64,000 nt of DNA from Harmonia axyridis (lineage: Eukaryota > Arthropoda > Insecta > Coleoptera > Coccinellidae), in the NCBI RefSeq assembly GCF_914767665.1, contig NC_059507.1, positions 18,912,718-18,976,717 of the forward strand, in the 5' to 3' direction. The position numbers were made by a program, and so were the translations under genes. Positions 47,080 to 58,550 of the stretch are shown here, in pieces. The notes beneath the pieces were generated by a model. It was not told the origin of the DNA. It did not search any database and worked only from the letters and a program-made list of their open reading frames with translations. Positions within the stretch are counted from its first letter, which is position 1. The number at the start of each line of letters is the position of its first letter.

Positions 47080-48265
47080 TATTGCTTCCGAATCTGCTGG
47101 AAGTAGGTCATAGGAATCAATTTCGCAATGTATAGAAATTTTCTTTTCAGATTGTTCTGAGCAACTTTGTACTTTAGTTTACGTCTATCGGTCTGTGTGT
47201 AAGAAAACCTTTAAAAAAATCCTAATGTATATACCATTTTTTATTAATTTCAGACAAAATTTGCTAGAGGTATATTATTCGGGTTGCAGATGGTTCCATA
47301 TTAATTTTAGCACTTCCAGATATGACGTATCGGGTATCTCAAACTCGTTGTCTAGTGATGGGATCTCAGAATCGCTATTTTTCCTTCGTCAAAAATATAC
47401 AACATGATATATTAATTTCTTATCAAGCTATAAAAATCATCAGAATTATCCGTTTCACACTGAAAATCAACCAGGTGATGTCTATCTATAATAATCTTCG
47501 AATTTCAGATAAGTACTTAATTAAAATATTCGGTGGCCAAGAGCAAAAATTATGACCTACGACCTACCCAAGTGATTTGTATGCAAATAATGAAATAATC
47601 TTAGACTATGTATGATAGTATGTCTATGCGCCGACTCATGGGGGCCACCAGCCGAACAAAACTAAACTAAATAAATTTTTGAAAAATATGTTTTTCTTTT
47701 CATAATTGACAGCAAATATTGATTTTGTAGACACATATCAATCAGCAAAGTAACAACTTTCCTGCCTAGCCAGCGAAATGATTATTCTTAATCCAAATAA
47801 AATATTCGACATTTTCTGACATCAATCAATATTTTTTGCCACCTACCTTATTTCTGGGAGAGTAAATACTTCTGAGTTGCTATCACTGTTCATAATATAA
47901 GTATATCCGATATTTTTCCAAAAACTGTCAGATATTGCAAAGAACCATAATTATTATGGACATATACATTTCCATAGCCACTAAGATGTCTAAAAACCTG
48001 GTGTATGGACTGATTAGATTTTGTTTTGCCAATTTTGAGAATTTAAGTTAAGTTTCGTTATGTCAACTGTAGGAAGCACTTTAAACAAATTTTGATCGAC
48101 TCTTGTTATATATTATTTATGAGTTTTGTGATATTTTGTACCTATGTATCTTTTATTATAGTTATAACCTTTTGAAATTGTAATAACACCAATGAACTCT
48201 CTCTCTATTTAAATTATTTGAATTCATTCTAGTAAACGTTTTGTGTTTCAAGCAATTTGTCATAG
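47080..48265. other. Non-coding, no gene seen
   Basis: Short plus frames at 47195-47555 are unrecognised. Confidence 0.5.
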
Positions 48266-48656
48266 GAATTTGGACAGGAATAAATAATCAGTTATGATTT
48301 TGCCAACGTTTCGGAACGTCTTGTTCCTTTTTCAAGGCTGAAAATAAAACATTTATTAATCATAAATAGAAACTTTAAAAACTTGATTTCATACCTCATC
48401 ATACAATTAATAAAATAAATATTCAAAATAGTTAGTCAAAATGATGAATAATCAAACGGTTTCGACGTATGTCAGTCAATAGATTAAAAACAAAAATCGG
48501 AACTGCATATGTTCTGGCGCGATATATCATTGACACATATTTTCAAATTTAGCCTCGGCTTATTCAACTATTCGAACCAGCAAATACACAGCTCAAAAAT
48601 AAAAACAAACACGAACACAAGAGGCGAACATCAATCTGGCGACAAACACGAAATTG

Positions 48657-49001
48657 CTATCCATTAGGTACCGTTATCCTGGATATCATGTAGTCATAAA
48701 CAGTACTCAAGTTATTTGTATACTCTCTATAATTTACACTTTTGTTTCTCCTTATGTATATCATTTCACTTAAAAGACGACTAAAGTAATGTTGTTCTCT
48801 ATCTAGGATAGTTACATTTTCGAAGTTGAATCTGTGTCCCTCTTGTGTATGCTGTGTGAGGGCAGTTTTGTTATCGGCTTCTAAATGTTTTCCATCATTT
48901 TTGTGTTGTCTAACCCTATCTTTTAAGTATTGTTTTGTCTGGCCCACGTACACTTTATCACAATCCTGACATGGAATTTTATATACTAGGCCAGATTGCA
49001 T
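48657..49001 (-). pseudogene. Penelope-like GIY-YIG endonuclease
   Basis: Reads VYKIPCQDCDKVYVGQTKQY then LKDRVRQHK and KTALTQHTQEGHRFNFENV, the CxxC, GIY-YIG-type core and His-rich second half in the usual order, ending DYMISRI. Directly downstream of the RT frame; formerly one protein. Confidence 0.92.
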
Positions 49002-49021
49002 GGAAGGCGGGGTTTTGTCTT

Positions 49022-49696
49022 TTATGTTGGTGAAAAATTTTTATTAATATTTTTATTAATGTTGTAGAATGAGGTCTTGCAACCAAATCCCTTGAATACA
49101 TTGTGTAGCTTGTAGGATAACCCAGGGAAAAATGCGAGCTTGAAATATTTTAACTTTGCAGTCACCTCAGTCTGTGAGCCAATGTGTATGTTGTTCACCG
49201 TATTAGCCATTGTATTGACGTCTCCACTATTGTTAACAAAGCAAACCTGATTCCGCTTGAGTTTGTAGTTATTTATCGCTTTTTTGATGTAGTAACGGGG
49301 GTAATTGTTGTTCAAGAGTATGTTGGTTATTTTCATGATGTTCTTCTCCTCAAACTTCTTGTGGCTTAGTGATAGAGCTCTGTGAATTAAATTGGTAGCT
49401 ATATTTTTCTTTTGTTGGGAACTATGGTTGGAAAAAAAGTTAAGACATCTACCAGAATTAGATGGTTTTGCATACCAATCTGTGATCATTTTGTTGTTTT
49501 CTCTTATCACCATAACATCAAGAAAAGGTAGGCACTTATCATTTTCTATCTCTATAGTGAACTGGATTTTCTCGTGAAATGAGTTGAACAAATTAAGTGT
49601 TGAGTCAATTTGGTTGTCAGGTACGAGTAGAAATGTGTCATCAACATATATTCTCATGATAGTTTTGTGTTTTGTTTCACGATTTTCCACGATCAT
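49022..49696 (-). pseudogene. Penelope-like RT, C-terminal half
   Basis: Opens at KTIMRIYVDDTFLLVP with the catalytic YVDD, then NDKCLPFLDVMVIREN, TDWYAKPSNSGRCLNFFS and a long thumb region ending KLKYFKLAFFPGLSYKL. The upstream fingers and palm are missing. The frame ends at a stop (49022) but continues in the next frame as FFTNIKDKTPPS into the endonuclease, a single-base frameshift. Confidence 0.92.
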
Positions 49697-49705
49697 ACTC
49701 GGTTA

Positions 49706-50025
49706 CACATCGCTTTTGATTGGTCAGGGTCGGGTTTTAATTAATCATCCTATCAAAATTAAACGGAAAAAAAACGAAATGACAAGTATGACAGTGCTGC
49801 GCCGCCACGTAATAAAACTAATATTCTTAATTTGGTCGAATGTCATTGCATTCGACGAAAACGACGAGTGCATACACCATGTTTTTGGACATCTTAATAG
49901 CAACCAACCATTCCAACAATTGCGATTTCTATGGAATTTCGTTTCAGTTTATTACAACAGGAAAAATTAAAAGATTTTGGGAGTTGTAATAATTTTTATA
50001 AACAATAACATATAATAATTTTCTT
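49706..50025. other. Non-coding, no gene seen
   Basis: The plus frame 49584-49970 overlaps the RT antisense and is not supported. Confidence 0.45.
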
Positions 50026-50027
50026 GA

Positions 50028-50092
50028 CCATCTGGTTGATTTGCCGCGTGAAACTAAAATTTTAATAATTTTTCATAAAGAAGAATAAAACA
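50028..50092 (+). repeat. Mariner 3' scrap
   Basis: GGTTGATTTGCCGCGTGAAA, then TTTTAATAATTTTTCATA and AATAAAAC, parallels 12121-12230 in the mariner relic (GGTTAATTTGCCGTGTGAAA). Confidence 0.6.
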
Positions 50093-50239
50093 TGAAATGG
50101 CAAACCAACTGGAATAAAAGCAATGCCAAGATAAGGGCTATCAAAAAAACAGAAAAGAAAGGAAAACGAAGTCGATGCTTCCAACAAAAAAAAAACTTAA
50201 AACTAAGAATTGAACGCTAACAAATCAATGAGGGCGTTT

Positions 50240-50701
50240 ATGAAGCACATGGCCTCCGCCAGGACCGACAAACCGGACATTTTGCCGGGGCGCCAAATTT
50301 TAAGGGCGCAAAGTAAGTATAAAACAAGACATACTTTTTGATACAAAAATGTTTTCTTAGTGAAAATACCATTTTTTGTAGTAAAATAAAAAAATTGCCA
50401 ATTTAATTGAAATCGAATAGGTGCTCAAGGTACTGAAATGTACCTTCAAAAACTTTCAACACTAGAGCGTCATACTTGAAAACAATTCAGAGCGGTTTTT
50501 GATGAAATCGACAAGTTGTCCTTTGTTATATTTTACAAGGTGATTTCAACTTCGAAATTACGATTTCATATGAAATTGAAGAGATTTCTGAAAATAATAA
50601 GAATGGCTCCTTAAAGAAAATCAGATAAAATACGTAAAGCTGGGCGGCAAAATTATTTTTGCTGGGGCGCCAAAATGCCTGGCGGCGGCCCTGATGCAAC
50701 A
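50240..50701. mobile_element. hAT-like non-autonomous element
   Basis: Element about 50248-50693. Left end CATGGCCTCCGCCAGG, right end read inward CAGGGCCGCCGCCAGG. The flanking 8-mers ATGAAGCA and ATGCAACA differ at two positions. Inside each end is a GGGGCGCCAAA block in inverted arrangement. Non-coding. Confidence 0.75.
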
Positions 50702-50884
50702 TTCCTCGGAACTAAGAACTAAAACTACGAGTATGACTACAAAGTTGACCAACTTTTATTTTTCAACGAAGACAAAATAGAAATTCAATATTAACAAATA
50801 ACAATTTTTAACGTTTCACGATCCATAATTTGTGATTATCGATGAAAAGTGTTCGATATATCTGAAAAAATAAAATTTATTTTT

Positions 50885-50995
50885 TTCGGCAACCGTCCGG
50901 GAAGTGCTCACTTCCCGGACGCTTTTTCTCTGAGAAAGTAGCATTTCCCGGCCTAGTCCGGAAAGTACGTACTTCCCGGACTAGGCCAGAAAAGA
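50885..50995. repeat. Two adjacent TCCGGGAAGT hairpins
   Basis: First palindrome at 50889-50916 (CGTCCGGGAAGTG / CACTTCCCGGACG, 2-base centre). Second at 50952-50989 (GGCCTAGTCCGGAAAGTA / TACTTCCCGGACTAGGCC, 2-base centre, one mismatch). Both share the TCCGG(G)AAGT stem. Downstream text ATAACGGCTGACAG is reminiscent of the flank of the palindromic repeat at 53260-53290. Confidence 0.85.
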
Positions 50996-51675
50996 ATCAT
51001 AGAATCCATAGCAACCGAGATAACGGCTGACAGTTTATATGAAATTAGTTGTCAAAAATTTGCATGTTTTTTTATCGCAATCGTAATAAAATATGAAAAG
51101 CAGCAGCGATAGTGTTATTTTACATGGTTGCCGAAAAAATATTGTACGCAACACGCCCGAAAATGGTTTTTTTGTACTCACAGACTTGCGTATATTCGTC
51201 CAAAAAAACCCTATTTTCCGGACTTGTTACGTAAATTACTATTTTCACAATCAATATCATTGTCAAACAGCAAAGAATGTATAGTAGTTCGAACATGAGC
51301 ACTTTCCTTCACTATCAAGAACCATCAAGAGAGTGCATAAACACCACGTAAATCTTAATTGTTATTTCTTAGTTCTTATTCTTAGTTAATTTTTTTGAGG
51401 AACGTAAATCTATCATATATTGCTTGAAGTAATCCTTTATGGGATTATTTTTTAGAATATTATTGAGATCGCATTAGTATGTACTAGTGATCAATTACAG
51501 TTGTTAGTGTTATACCCATGGAAAATGTACTCAGACAGTAAACCACCAACGCCATCAAGGAGTTAAATGTCCCTGTTGACATGTTATCTGAAAAACTAGA
51601 AATTATAAATTAGAAACACGTGAAGGATACCTCCCTTACCTCTGCAAATATTTTTTTTTCAAACGTACAATAACA
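50996..51675. other. Non-coding, no gene seen
   Basis: Opposed short ORFs at 51093-51302 are not recognised. Confidence 0.45.
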
Positions 51676-51679
51676 ACGT

Positions 51680-51800
51680 CTTTTCTCGACTGACAGGATC
51701 ATCGAAAAGTTCCACTTTTCCTCCGCCGGAGGGAAAAATACTTTTCCCTCCGGCGGAGGGAGAAGTGGTTGCTAAGGAAATGATTAATTGGTTACTAAGG
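51680..51800 (+). repeat. CCGCCGGAG palindrome-cored repeat, copy 3
   Basis: ACTGACAGGATCATCGAAAAG, GTTCCACTTTTCCTCCGCCG, GAGGGAAAAATACTTTTCCC and then TCCGGCGGAGGGAGAAGTGG: two nested palindromes that together fold into a long hairpin. Followed by TTGCTAAGGAAATGATTA, as in copy 1 (AACCTAGTAATGATTAGA). Confidence 0.85.
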
Positions 51801-53228
51801 ACAAGAATAAATAATTCTAATTCAAACGTCATTTTTATTGACCAAAGTTGCATTATGAAAATTGAAACCATATAGTAATGGACGGTTAGAATTATGTTCA
51901 AAAGTAGATGGCTCAATGTGGTCAAATTTGTGGAAGAGAAAAACAATTCGTTGTATTGTTGTATAGGTACTCAACCGATAACATAATATTGATTTTCGAA
52001 ATCGAATTATTCGAAATGACAACCTTTATTAAAATCTTTGTCAAGAAAATATATTCCAAAAAAATCTGAGGTTTTAGAATTTGAAGACAGAAAAGTTTTT
52101 GAATTCCTCGATGTCAAGATATGTATATCATCCTCAATATTATCACATCTTATCTTTTTATCTTATCTGAATTTTGGCAGGACATGATCATAATTTTGGG
52201 ACAAAATTGCAGATAATATTAATTATCAGATATTCTAGTGCCTTCAGAAGAATCGAATTGAGCAGTATAACAATAAATAATTATCTACCTCTCACCTGCT
52301 AAATAAAGGAGAAAATATAATATCCTTGAAATGACATGGAGGATGGAAGAGCTCTTCTGTTGCTGAAAGTTATGTAGAACTGCAGCACAGAAAAAACTGG
52401 ATATTGCTAAAATTTTGGCTAGCTATATTTTTGCATCGAGTAGTCAAATTTTGAACGTTCCCATTATGAATACAATTGACAAAGGTGCTACAAACGTAAC
52501 CACTTCATACCTGGATTATCATTCAATGCAGGGATATATTATGCATTATAATGTAACAATCAAAGTTTTCAATAATTGTACTTTCAAAAATATGGACTGA
52601 GAGTTCATTCAATCTTCCAATTATTATAGAATGAATAGAATATATCAAAACAAATCTCATTTATTTTCATAAAATCACATATTAGCACAATTGCAGTAAT
52701 TCTTCTTTAGTAATCAAAAATATAAGTGCATTAATATTGTTGATGAGAATTATAATTCTCTCAATCATTTACTCTGAACACTAATGATATATCTGCTAAA
52801 ATTGTTAGGTTAGTTATGTTACAATATATTTCATCAATGCTTTACGATAACTTATCCGTAAAGAAAACATTGTAGACAATATTCTTCATCAAAAATATTT
52901 CTAGTTATTTCAATCCTTTTGGATATCCAATGCAGTTATTAAATATATAAATACTTATGTGTGGATTGTACATAATAGTATTTTTCTTTTCACCCTGGAG
53001 AGTTCAACAATTCTGCAAAATAAATGTAAATAGTAGCCATACGAGATGTAATAATTTTGCTTGATTCTACCTTCCATTTTATGAAACAACTTCTTCTATA
53101 CTATTAGATAAGTTCGAGATAACACAGGATCTACTTGATATATTTCTATTTAGGAGAGTTCCAGGAATTTCGATATTACTAGGTGTAGAGTAGATATTGT
53201 ATTTGTTATTGTTCACGACTTGACTTCT
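51801..53228. other. Non-coding, no gene seen
   Basis: No supported ORF; AT-rich. Confidence 0.5.
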
Positions 53229-53229
53229 G

Positions 53230-53372
53230 AGCAGAAATGAAAATAAACGATGAAGTGACAGATAAATCCGTGACGGCTGACGGAGAGTTGGAAGTACCAA
53301 CATAAAATGATAAAATGTTACCATGAGAGCTGTGCAAATCTGATATATTCTCGTACGATTTTGTTCAGAATT
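53230..53372 (+). repeat. B-block homologue of the 21.8-22.6 kb repeat
   Basis: GAAGTGACAGATAAATCCGTG, then GAAGTACCAACATA and CTGATATATTCTCG, aligns with B' (22430-22560: GAATTGACAGATAAAGCCGTG, GAGTACCAACATAG, CTGATATATTCTCG). Diverged but collinear over about 140 bp. Confidence 0.8.
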
Positions 53373-53406
53373 TGATTGTATGAATAACAAAACGTTTGAA
53401 AAAAAA

Positions 53407-53524
53407 ATAGCATATTTCATTCGGAGTTGAAGTGACTTTTCATGGCTCGCTTGAATTCCCCGCCGAACGGAGTGAGCTCGCCATGAAAAGTGACACTTCT
53501 CCTCCTTGTGAAATAATATGCTAT
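53407..53524. repeat. Palindrome-cored repeat (CATGGCGAGCTC type)
   Basis: Left arm from ATAGCATATTTCATTCGGAG and right arm ending AAATAATATGCTAT pair, with inner stem GACTTTTCATGGCTCGC / GAGCTCGCCATGAAAAGTG. It lies immediately beside a B block, as A lies beside B at 21.8-22.6 kb. A related arm is at 920-960. The minus frame 53079-53543 runs across both and is not a gene. Confidence 0.8.
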
Positions 53525-54108
53525 TCTCTAGTGTATGCAGCATACTCGTACGTAGCGTTATGTTATTTCCACCTAGCCTGTTGTGAGAGCTTTTTGCAGA
53601 ATGCGAACTTTCATTCTAGAAATAATGTAATCGCGTGAATCAAAAATTAAAATTATTAAATAATTTTTGAAATTTGGGAGCGCAGATAATTGAGCGATTT
53701 ATTTTCTCTTATCTCTGTCAACAATTTTCATTCGATTATAAGTACAGTTTTGAATATTTTTTATCGTTTCGAAAAAATCGGTTCTATTAACGTATGTTTT
53801 AAATAGTATCAAGACGATAAAGATACCCGTTCATAGTCTTAAGTAAGAATCAAGATAAATTCATAAGATATATGTGTCATTGCAGAAGGAAATGATCATA
53901 TTTCTAGCACTCACATTCTCAAGAATTAGACATTCCGGAGTACGAAGTTAGACATATGTTGAAAACACGTGGGTATGAATCATAGGATTAATTCCCAGAA
54001 AAAAAATTAGAAATTTTTTCGTGTTTTTCAAATTCGATTGGATTACAGATCATTCAAAATATTTACAACAATGCTGCTAGAATGTATCACATGTTGATTC
54101 CAATTGGT
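53525..54108. other. Non-coding, no gene seen
   Basis: AT-rich; nothing supported. Confidence 0.45.
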
Positions 54109-54532
54109 ACAGGGTGGACATAAATACAATAGTTTTGTGTGTGCTCATAAAGTAACGTGTAACATTCTTCATTAGTTAAATTAACAATATTATCAAAAAT
54201 ACTTATTGTCTAGCGGCAATGGGTTTGAATGTAACACCCTGTAGTTTGTTACATTTTTAGATCAATAAAAATGAGCTGTTTCCAAACATGTTCGGTACTT
54301 GTGATCTAGCAGACAGAATATGAAAGAAATTATTCCTTATTTTTATACATTTTTATTAATCTAAAAATGTAACAAACTACAGGGTGTTACATTCAAACCA
54401 ATTGCCGCTAGACAACTCAGACAAACTCAGCTAGAGTAATCGGAAAATTGAGACAAAATGGGGGTGTTCCATTTAAACAAACATTACGATGACGTCATCA
54501 CTCGAAAGTAATTCACCCTGTATATTAGATTA
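54109..54532. repeat. Nested TACAGGGTG repeats with 65-bp foldback core
   Basis: Outer ends TACAGGGTGGACATAAATAC (54109) and TTCACCCTGTATA (ending near 54532). Inside, 54207-54271 and 54350-54414 are near-perfect inverted arms, each again containing TGTAACACCCTGTAG or its complement. So one TACAGGGTG-type repeat appears to sit within another. Non-coding. Confidence 0.75.
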
Positions 54533-55700
54533 TTATTTTAAAATACGGTAAATTAAAATAACAAATCGAAATTTTTCAGTATTATTTCTCAAAATGGTCT
54601 GTTCAGCTAAAAATGAATTTTTTCCATACTTTACGGACACAGTGTATTCGTAGTACCTTCAGTAACTTCAGATCGTTAACTTCGAAACTTATTTTTTTTT
54701 CAAAATCTCGAAAATATTTTTTTTGATGAAATTTGTAAAAAGTGAATGAAATTATCACTATCAGTTTAATTCATTTGTAATCTGAAATCTGAATCAAATT
54801 ACCTCTACGTAATCCAGTCAATTTGTGCTCACATGTGCCCCTCAAGGGAAAGTTATGGGGTAGTTGTGATTTTTTCGATCGTATGTATTTTTTTGTGTGC
54901 TGAATGCGAATCTGAGGTTTAGTACCAAAATTTCGTGACGGAACTTAAAAAAAAATACAGAAAAAAATTTCATCTTCTGGCTTTTTCTTCCATCAAGTTT
55001 TTTGTCGATAAACCTGGCTCAAACGATAGTTCAAAATTGGCGTATTTTATCTATCTCTGCTAAAATCCAGTTGATGGGTTAGTTTTGATTTATTCGATTT
55101 ATTTTCTTTGTTGATGGGGTACAGAATTCGAATCTGAGGTTTGCCACCAAAATTTCATGTTAAAACATTGAAAAAATGCAAAAAAGGTAAAAATTTTCAT
55201 TTTTTGCCGGTTTTTTGCACTTTCTACACATAAATTTGAATTTGAGCACTCTGTTGTATACTACGACGGTATTTATTTCCTAAATATATTCATAGGAATC
55301 GATGTAAAGAAATAAACTAAATGTCAAAAAGTGATTTTGAGAATGCTTTTTTCTCAAAACATACTTGAGAAATGAAACTAGTGAAAATAGACTGAATGGG
55401 TTGGCTCTCATGAAGTTGATATATTTGAAAAGAAAAACAGAAGACTTTTCTTATAATATGTAAATAAAATCAAATGTTCTTGTCCTTTTTTGTTTTTCAT
55501 ATGGTTAAATATATATTTTATAATAAATATGATTATGGTTATGTCAAGCACTTTTATTCGCTTCATTTTCTTGAACCAGTGGCATATACAGAGAATGATT
55601 TTCATATTTTTGCTATACTATGTATATGTTAGTACAATCCAAACACTCATTCATTTCCATGAAAAAAAATTCTCCCATTATTCTTTCTGTATACGCCTTT
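54533..55700. other. Non-coding, no gene seen
   Basis: AT-rich. Two copies of a GAATCTGAGGTTT...ACCAAAATTTC phrase (near 54910 and 55130) suggest a diverged internal duplication. Confidence 0.45.
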
Positions 55701-55704
55701 GCCT

Positions 55705-55760
55705 TAAACCCCCCCCCCTCCCGACCCCGAAACTGAAACCTGGCTACGCCCGTGCATCAA
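55705..55760. repeat. Poly-C tract with transposon-end-like text
   Basis: A run of about 11 C is followed by CCTGGCTACGCCCGTG. Read in reverse, CACGGGCGTAGCCAGG plus poly-G is a terminus seen on many animal DNA transposons. No partner end was found. Confidence 0.4.
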
Positions 55761-55939
55761 AACTTAATGACCTGCTTTCATCTTTAGGTTGGGCATCAAC
55801 TGGTAAGATGTTGAAAAATTGAGGAATTAAAATAAAGGAAGTTTTTTGTGTACATTTTCTTTTAAGATTATTAGAAATTAACATTAACGTTTTTGGTAGA
55901 TCTGTTCATCCTAATATTTTTCGGGTTAAATTTCTTATG

Positions 55940-56560
55940 ATTTATGAACATTCTTCTCAAACATAGGTACACTTATAATAGTTTGACATTTAATACTTTT
56001 GCTTCCTGATATAGCTTATCGGTGAAAAACCGTTAATTTTTGTCAGGATAATTTTAGCTTTGTATTTTACAATGTTTTTACCGTATTCAATGAGTTGTTA
56101 AGGGCCCCATACCGTGATGCAGTAAGACAAAATTGATTCAGCCTAGGAATTGTAGACCATTATGAGGTTTTCCTGAAAACGATGTCTCTCAAAGAATAAA
56201 AACTGTGCATAAGTGTCCAGAGTGTACTAACTGTGCATACATGTGATAATTTCACTACTGTTGGTGTGAAGGCTACAAATTTTTTTTTCATCAATATTCA
56301 GGGTGAGCTTATTTATTTCGAACCATGTATATATCTCCTATAAATCTCTTTCTGTGGTATGTTTAACGTATCATTAAGGACACAATGTCCTAAAAAATTT
56401 AACATATGGACTGTTTTTTTTTTAGAATAATGTTGTAGTACCTCTTATAATTGATGCCAACTTGAATGGGGAAACTTTCTCAGATTTTACCAGATATATT
56501 AATCTCAGGTGTACGGTAAAATTTAATGACAATTTCGAAGAAATCTGTTTTCAGTAGGAT
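55940..56560 (-). pseudogene. Decayed LINE RT C-terminal fragment
   Basis: Minus-strand translation in shifting frames gives WFEINKLTLNIDEKK (near 56310), CLTASRYGALNNSLNTVKTL (near 56090) and FTDKLYQEAKVLNVKLL (near 56000). This is the order seen after the RT palm in Jockey/CR1 LINEs. Many stops; no catalytic box is left. Confidence 0.65.
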
Positions 56561-56944
56561 GGATACCTGCGCATAATTCACGTTTAGTTCTTGAATTATT
56601 TTCCTGGACGGTTATAAATGTTATACCCTGGCCAGCAAGGTCAGCTCCACTCTCCTTTTTTTGGTGGAGTTACTTGGCTCAAAATATCGATACATATTTG
56701 CTGAAGTATCGTAAGTGGTACCATACGTTTTTTACAGCAACAACCCTTTTTTATTACGACGGGAACCATTTGTGTGAGGTAGTCGCAAATATTTTTAATC
56801 CATTAGGAGGCATAATAAGCCCTCCAATTGACTAAATATTTGGAACTGCCTGAATTTTCATAGAATATCAAGCTACAATCATCCAAGTATTCGCCTTTTT
56901 GAAATGCACAGCTTCTCTGGTAAAATTTTTTCAATTAGTTGATA

Positions 56945-57380
56945 TTTGATGTATCAAACACTGGATCTATAACAGAAATAGACCAGTTCAAAACACTTTA
57001 TAATGGAACTGAAAATCAGGATAAATTACTTTGGATAATGTTAGATGATTTCAAATTTATGAAAATTTCCAAAACAAACCCAGGTAAGTAAAATATAACA
57101 GGAAAAACGAAAACCAGACTGATATAATAGGAACATTTAACTTCATAACCTGTTTTCAGCTAACAATTAAAAGTTTTATCAATCTTTGGGAAAATTTGAA
57201 CGCAGAGTGATTTCGTCAAATGGAGGTAAGGCTGTTAAACCAAGATTACCTTGAAAATTTCTTCGGTAAGATAAGGCAGCAAGGAGGTAGTTCAATAAAT
57301 GATTAATCGACTCAGTTCTTGCATGTTCTCAAAAAATGTTCTTGTATAGATTTACTGAATTGTGTAGACACAATTAACAA
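56945..57380 (+). pseudogene. P-element/THAP9-like transposase fragment
   Basis: 56945-57083 reads DVSNTGSITEIDQFKTLYNG then NQDKLLWIMLDDF. After a broken stretch, 57136-57230 reads TCFQLTIKSFINLWENLNAE, then LLNQDYLENFFGKIRQQGGS and, after a frameshift, TQFLHVLKKCSCIDLLNC. The NQDxLENFFGxIRQxGG motif is diagnostic of the C-terminal RNase H-like region of P-element and THAP9 transposases. Neither the THAP DNA-binding domain nor the TIRs are seen. Confidence 0.82.
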
Positions 57381-57491
57381 TTAATTAACAATCCTTGAAC
57401 ATGGTTTGTTGCGATTAGACGTGTGTTCGAGCGCTCCTGCAATTCAATATAATTTGAGTATATAAATTAAGAAAAGTACTTATATATTATT

Positions 57492-58230
57492 TGCCGGGGG
57501 GAATATCAACGAAGATTGGTTTTGTCAGATGAACTAAAATCTACAGTTGAATCTGCAATGTCCAAATTCCTGAAAGATGCAACATTTGTTAAAACGATCA
57601 CTGACAGTGTCACCAAGGCGGTAAAACTATCCATCGAAAAAAAACTTTCTATGCTGGAAGAGAAGATTACTGACCTTAAAGTGGAGATGAGGGAATCATC
57701 AACGCTATGAGAACCGAATAGCTAACCTGGAGACTACAATAAGAGAAATAAATTGTGAAAATTCCCTGATGCATAAAAAAGTCGACATTATAGAACAGGC
57801 CACGAAGAAGACTAACTTACGGATTTTCAATTATAAGCAGACTGATGAAAAAAATTTGAAGGAGGACATGGTCAAATTTTTAAAAGAAAAAATGGCAATC
57901 AATATAAAAAACACGGATGTCGAATTGTGCTACAGGGTCGGAAAGGGAACGGAGGGTCGAGACAAGACGAGAGGAATTTTTATGAAACTTGCAACGTACG
58001 AGATGAAACAAATAATTTATGAGAAGAAGAGATTTTTGAAATGAACTGGAGTCGTTATAAGGGAGGATATGACTAGTGCCAGGTTGAATATTCTTAAAAA
58101 GGCTATTGATGAAACATCATTACAAAATGTATGGACAAACGAAGGAAATATTTTTTGTAATTATAACAATAAAATTGGTATCTTGAGATTTGGTGATGAT
58201 TTTGATAGATTTTTCGGAGAAGAAAACTAA
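57492..58230 (+). pseudogene. LINE ORF1 (coiled coil, nucleic-acid binding)
   Basis: Coiled-coil N-terminal part (IEKKLSMLEEKITDLKVEM), then ENRIANLETTIREI in another frame, then LRIFNYKQTDEKNLKED, VELCYRVGKGTEGRDKTRG and MKLATYEMKQIIYEKKRFLK. A TGA at about 58042 interrupts; beyond it VVIREDMTSARLNILKKAI and FCNYNNKIGILRFGD continue in frame to 58230. This layout (coiled coil, RRM-like centre, C-terminal domain) is that of ORF1 chaperones of LINEs. No ATG is seen at the start; the first codons are open from about 57492. Confidence 0.85.
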
Positions 58231-58550
58231 ATAGAGCCATTATAATCCCTATTTTGTTCAAGTTACTCTTATTTCTCGTTTCAACGAAACGTTTTTTTGT
58301 TTTCCTCTCTGAATGATTGAATAAGTTAAATCACATGCATATTTACTTTTCACTGATACTAATTAAGGAGATATCGAACATGTTTTGTTTTGTTCGATAA
58401 CACATTTGGAAATCGAACATTTGTTCTGTAAACATTACCTATATTTAGGTTGATTCTGTTTTCTTTTCTTTTAGGAAGTAAATACTGAATTATATATATA
58501 TATATTTTTTTTTTCTTTTTTCTTTTGAGCAAACACCTTTTTACTATTAT

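Larger units (their letters stand above)
48270..49705 (-). mobile_element. Penelope-like element 2, 5'-truncated
   Basis: Minus-strand element with RT and GIY-YIG parts and a 3' region at 48270-48655 containing GCCAACGTTTCGGAACG and CTTTTTCAAGGCTGA, the terminal signature of the class. It starts abruptly at the RT catalytic box, like the element at 27197. The two are clearly different families by sequence. Confidence 0.88.

Noticed and set aside
53079..53543. 154-codon minus ORF
   Set aside because: Spans a B block and a palindrome-cored repeat; openness follows from the repeat composition.
57083..57159. Possible intron in the P-like scrap (GTAAGT ... TTTTCAG)
   Set aside because: The sequence before the supposed acceptor translates as IGTFNFITCFQ and continues the transposase text, so it is coding; the splice pair is chance.
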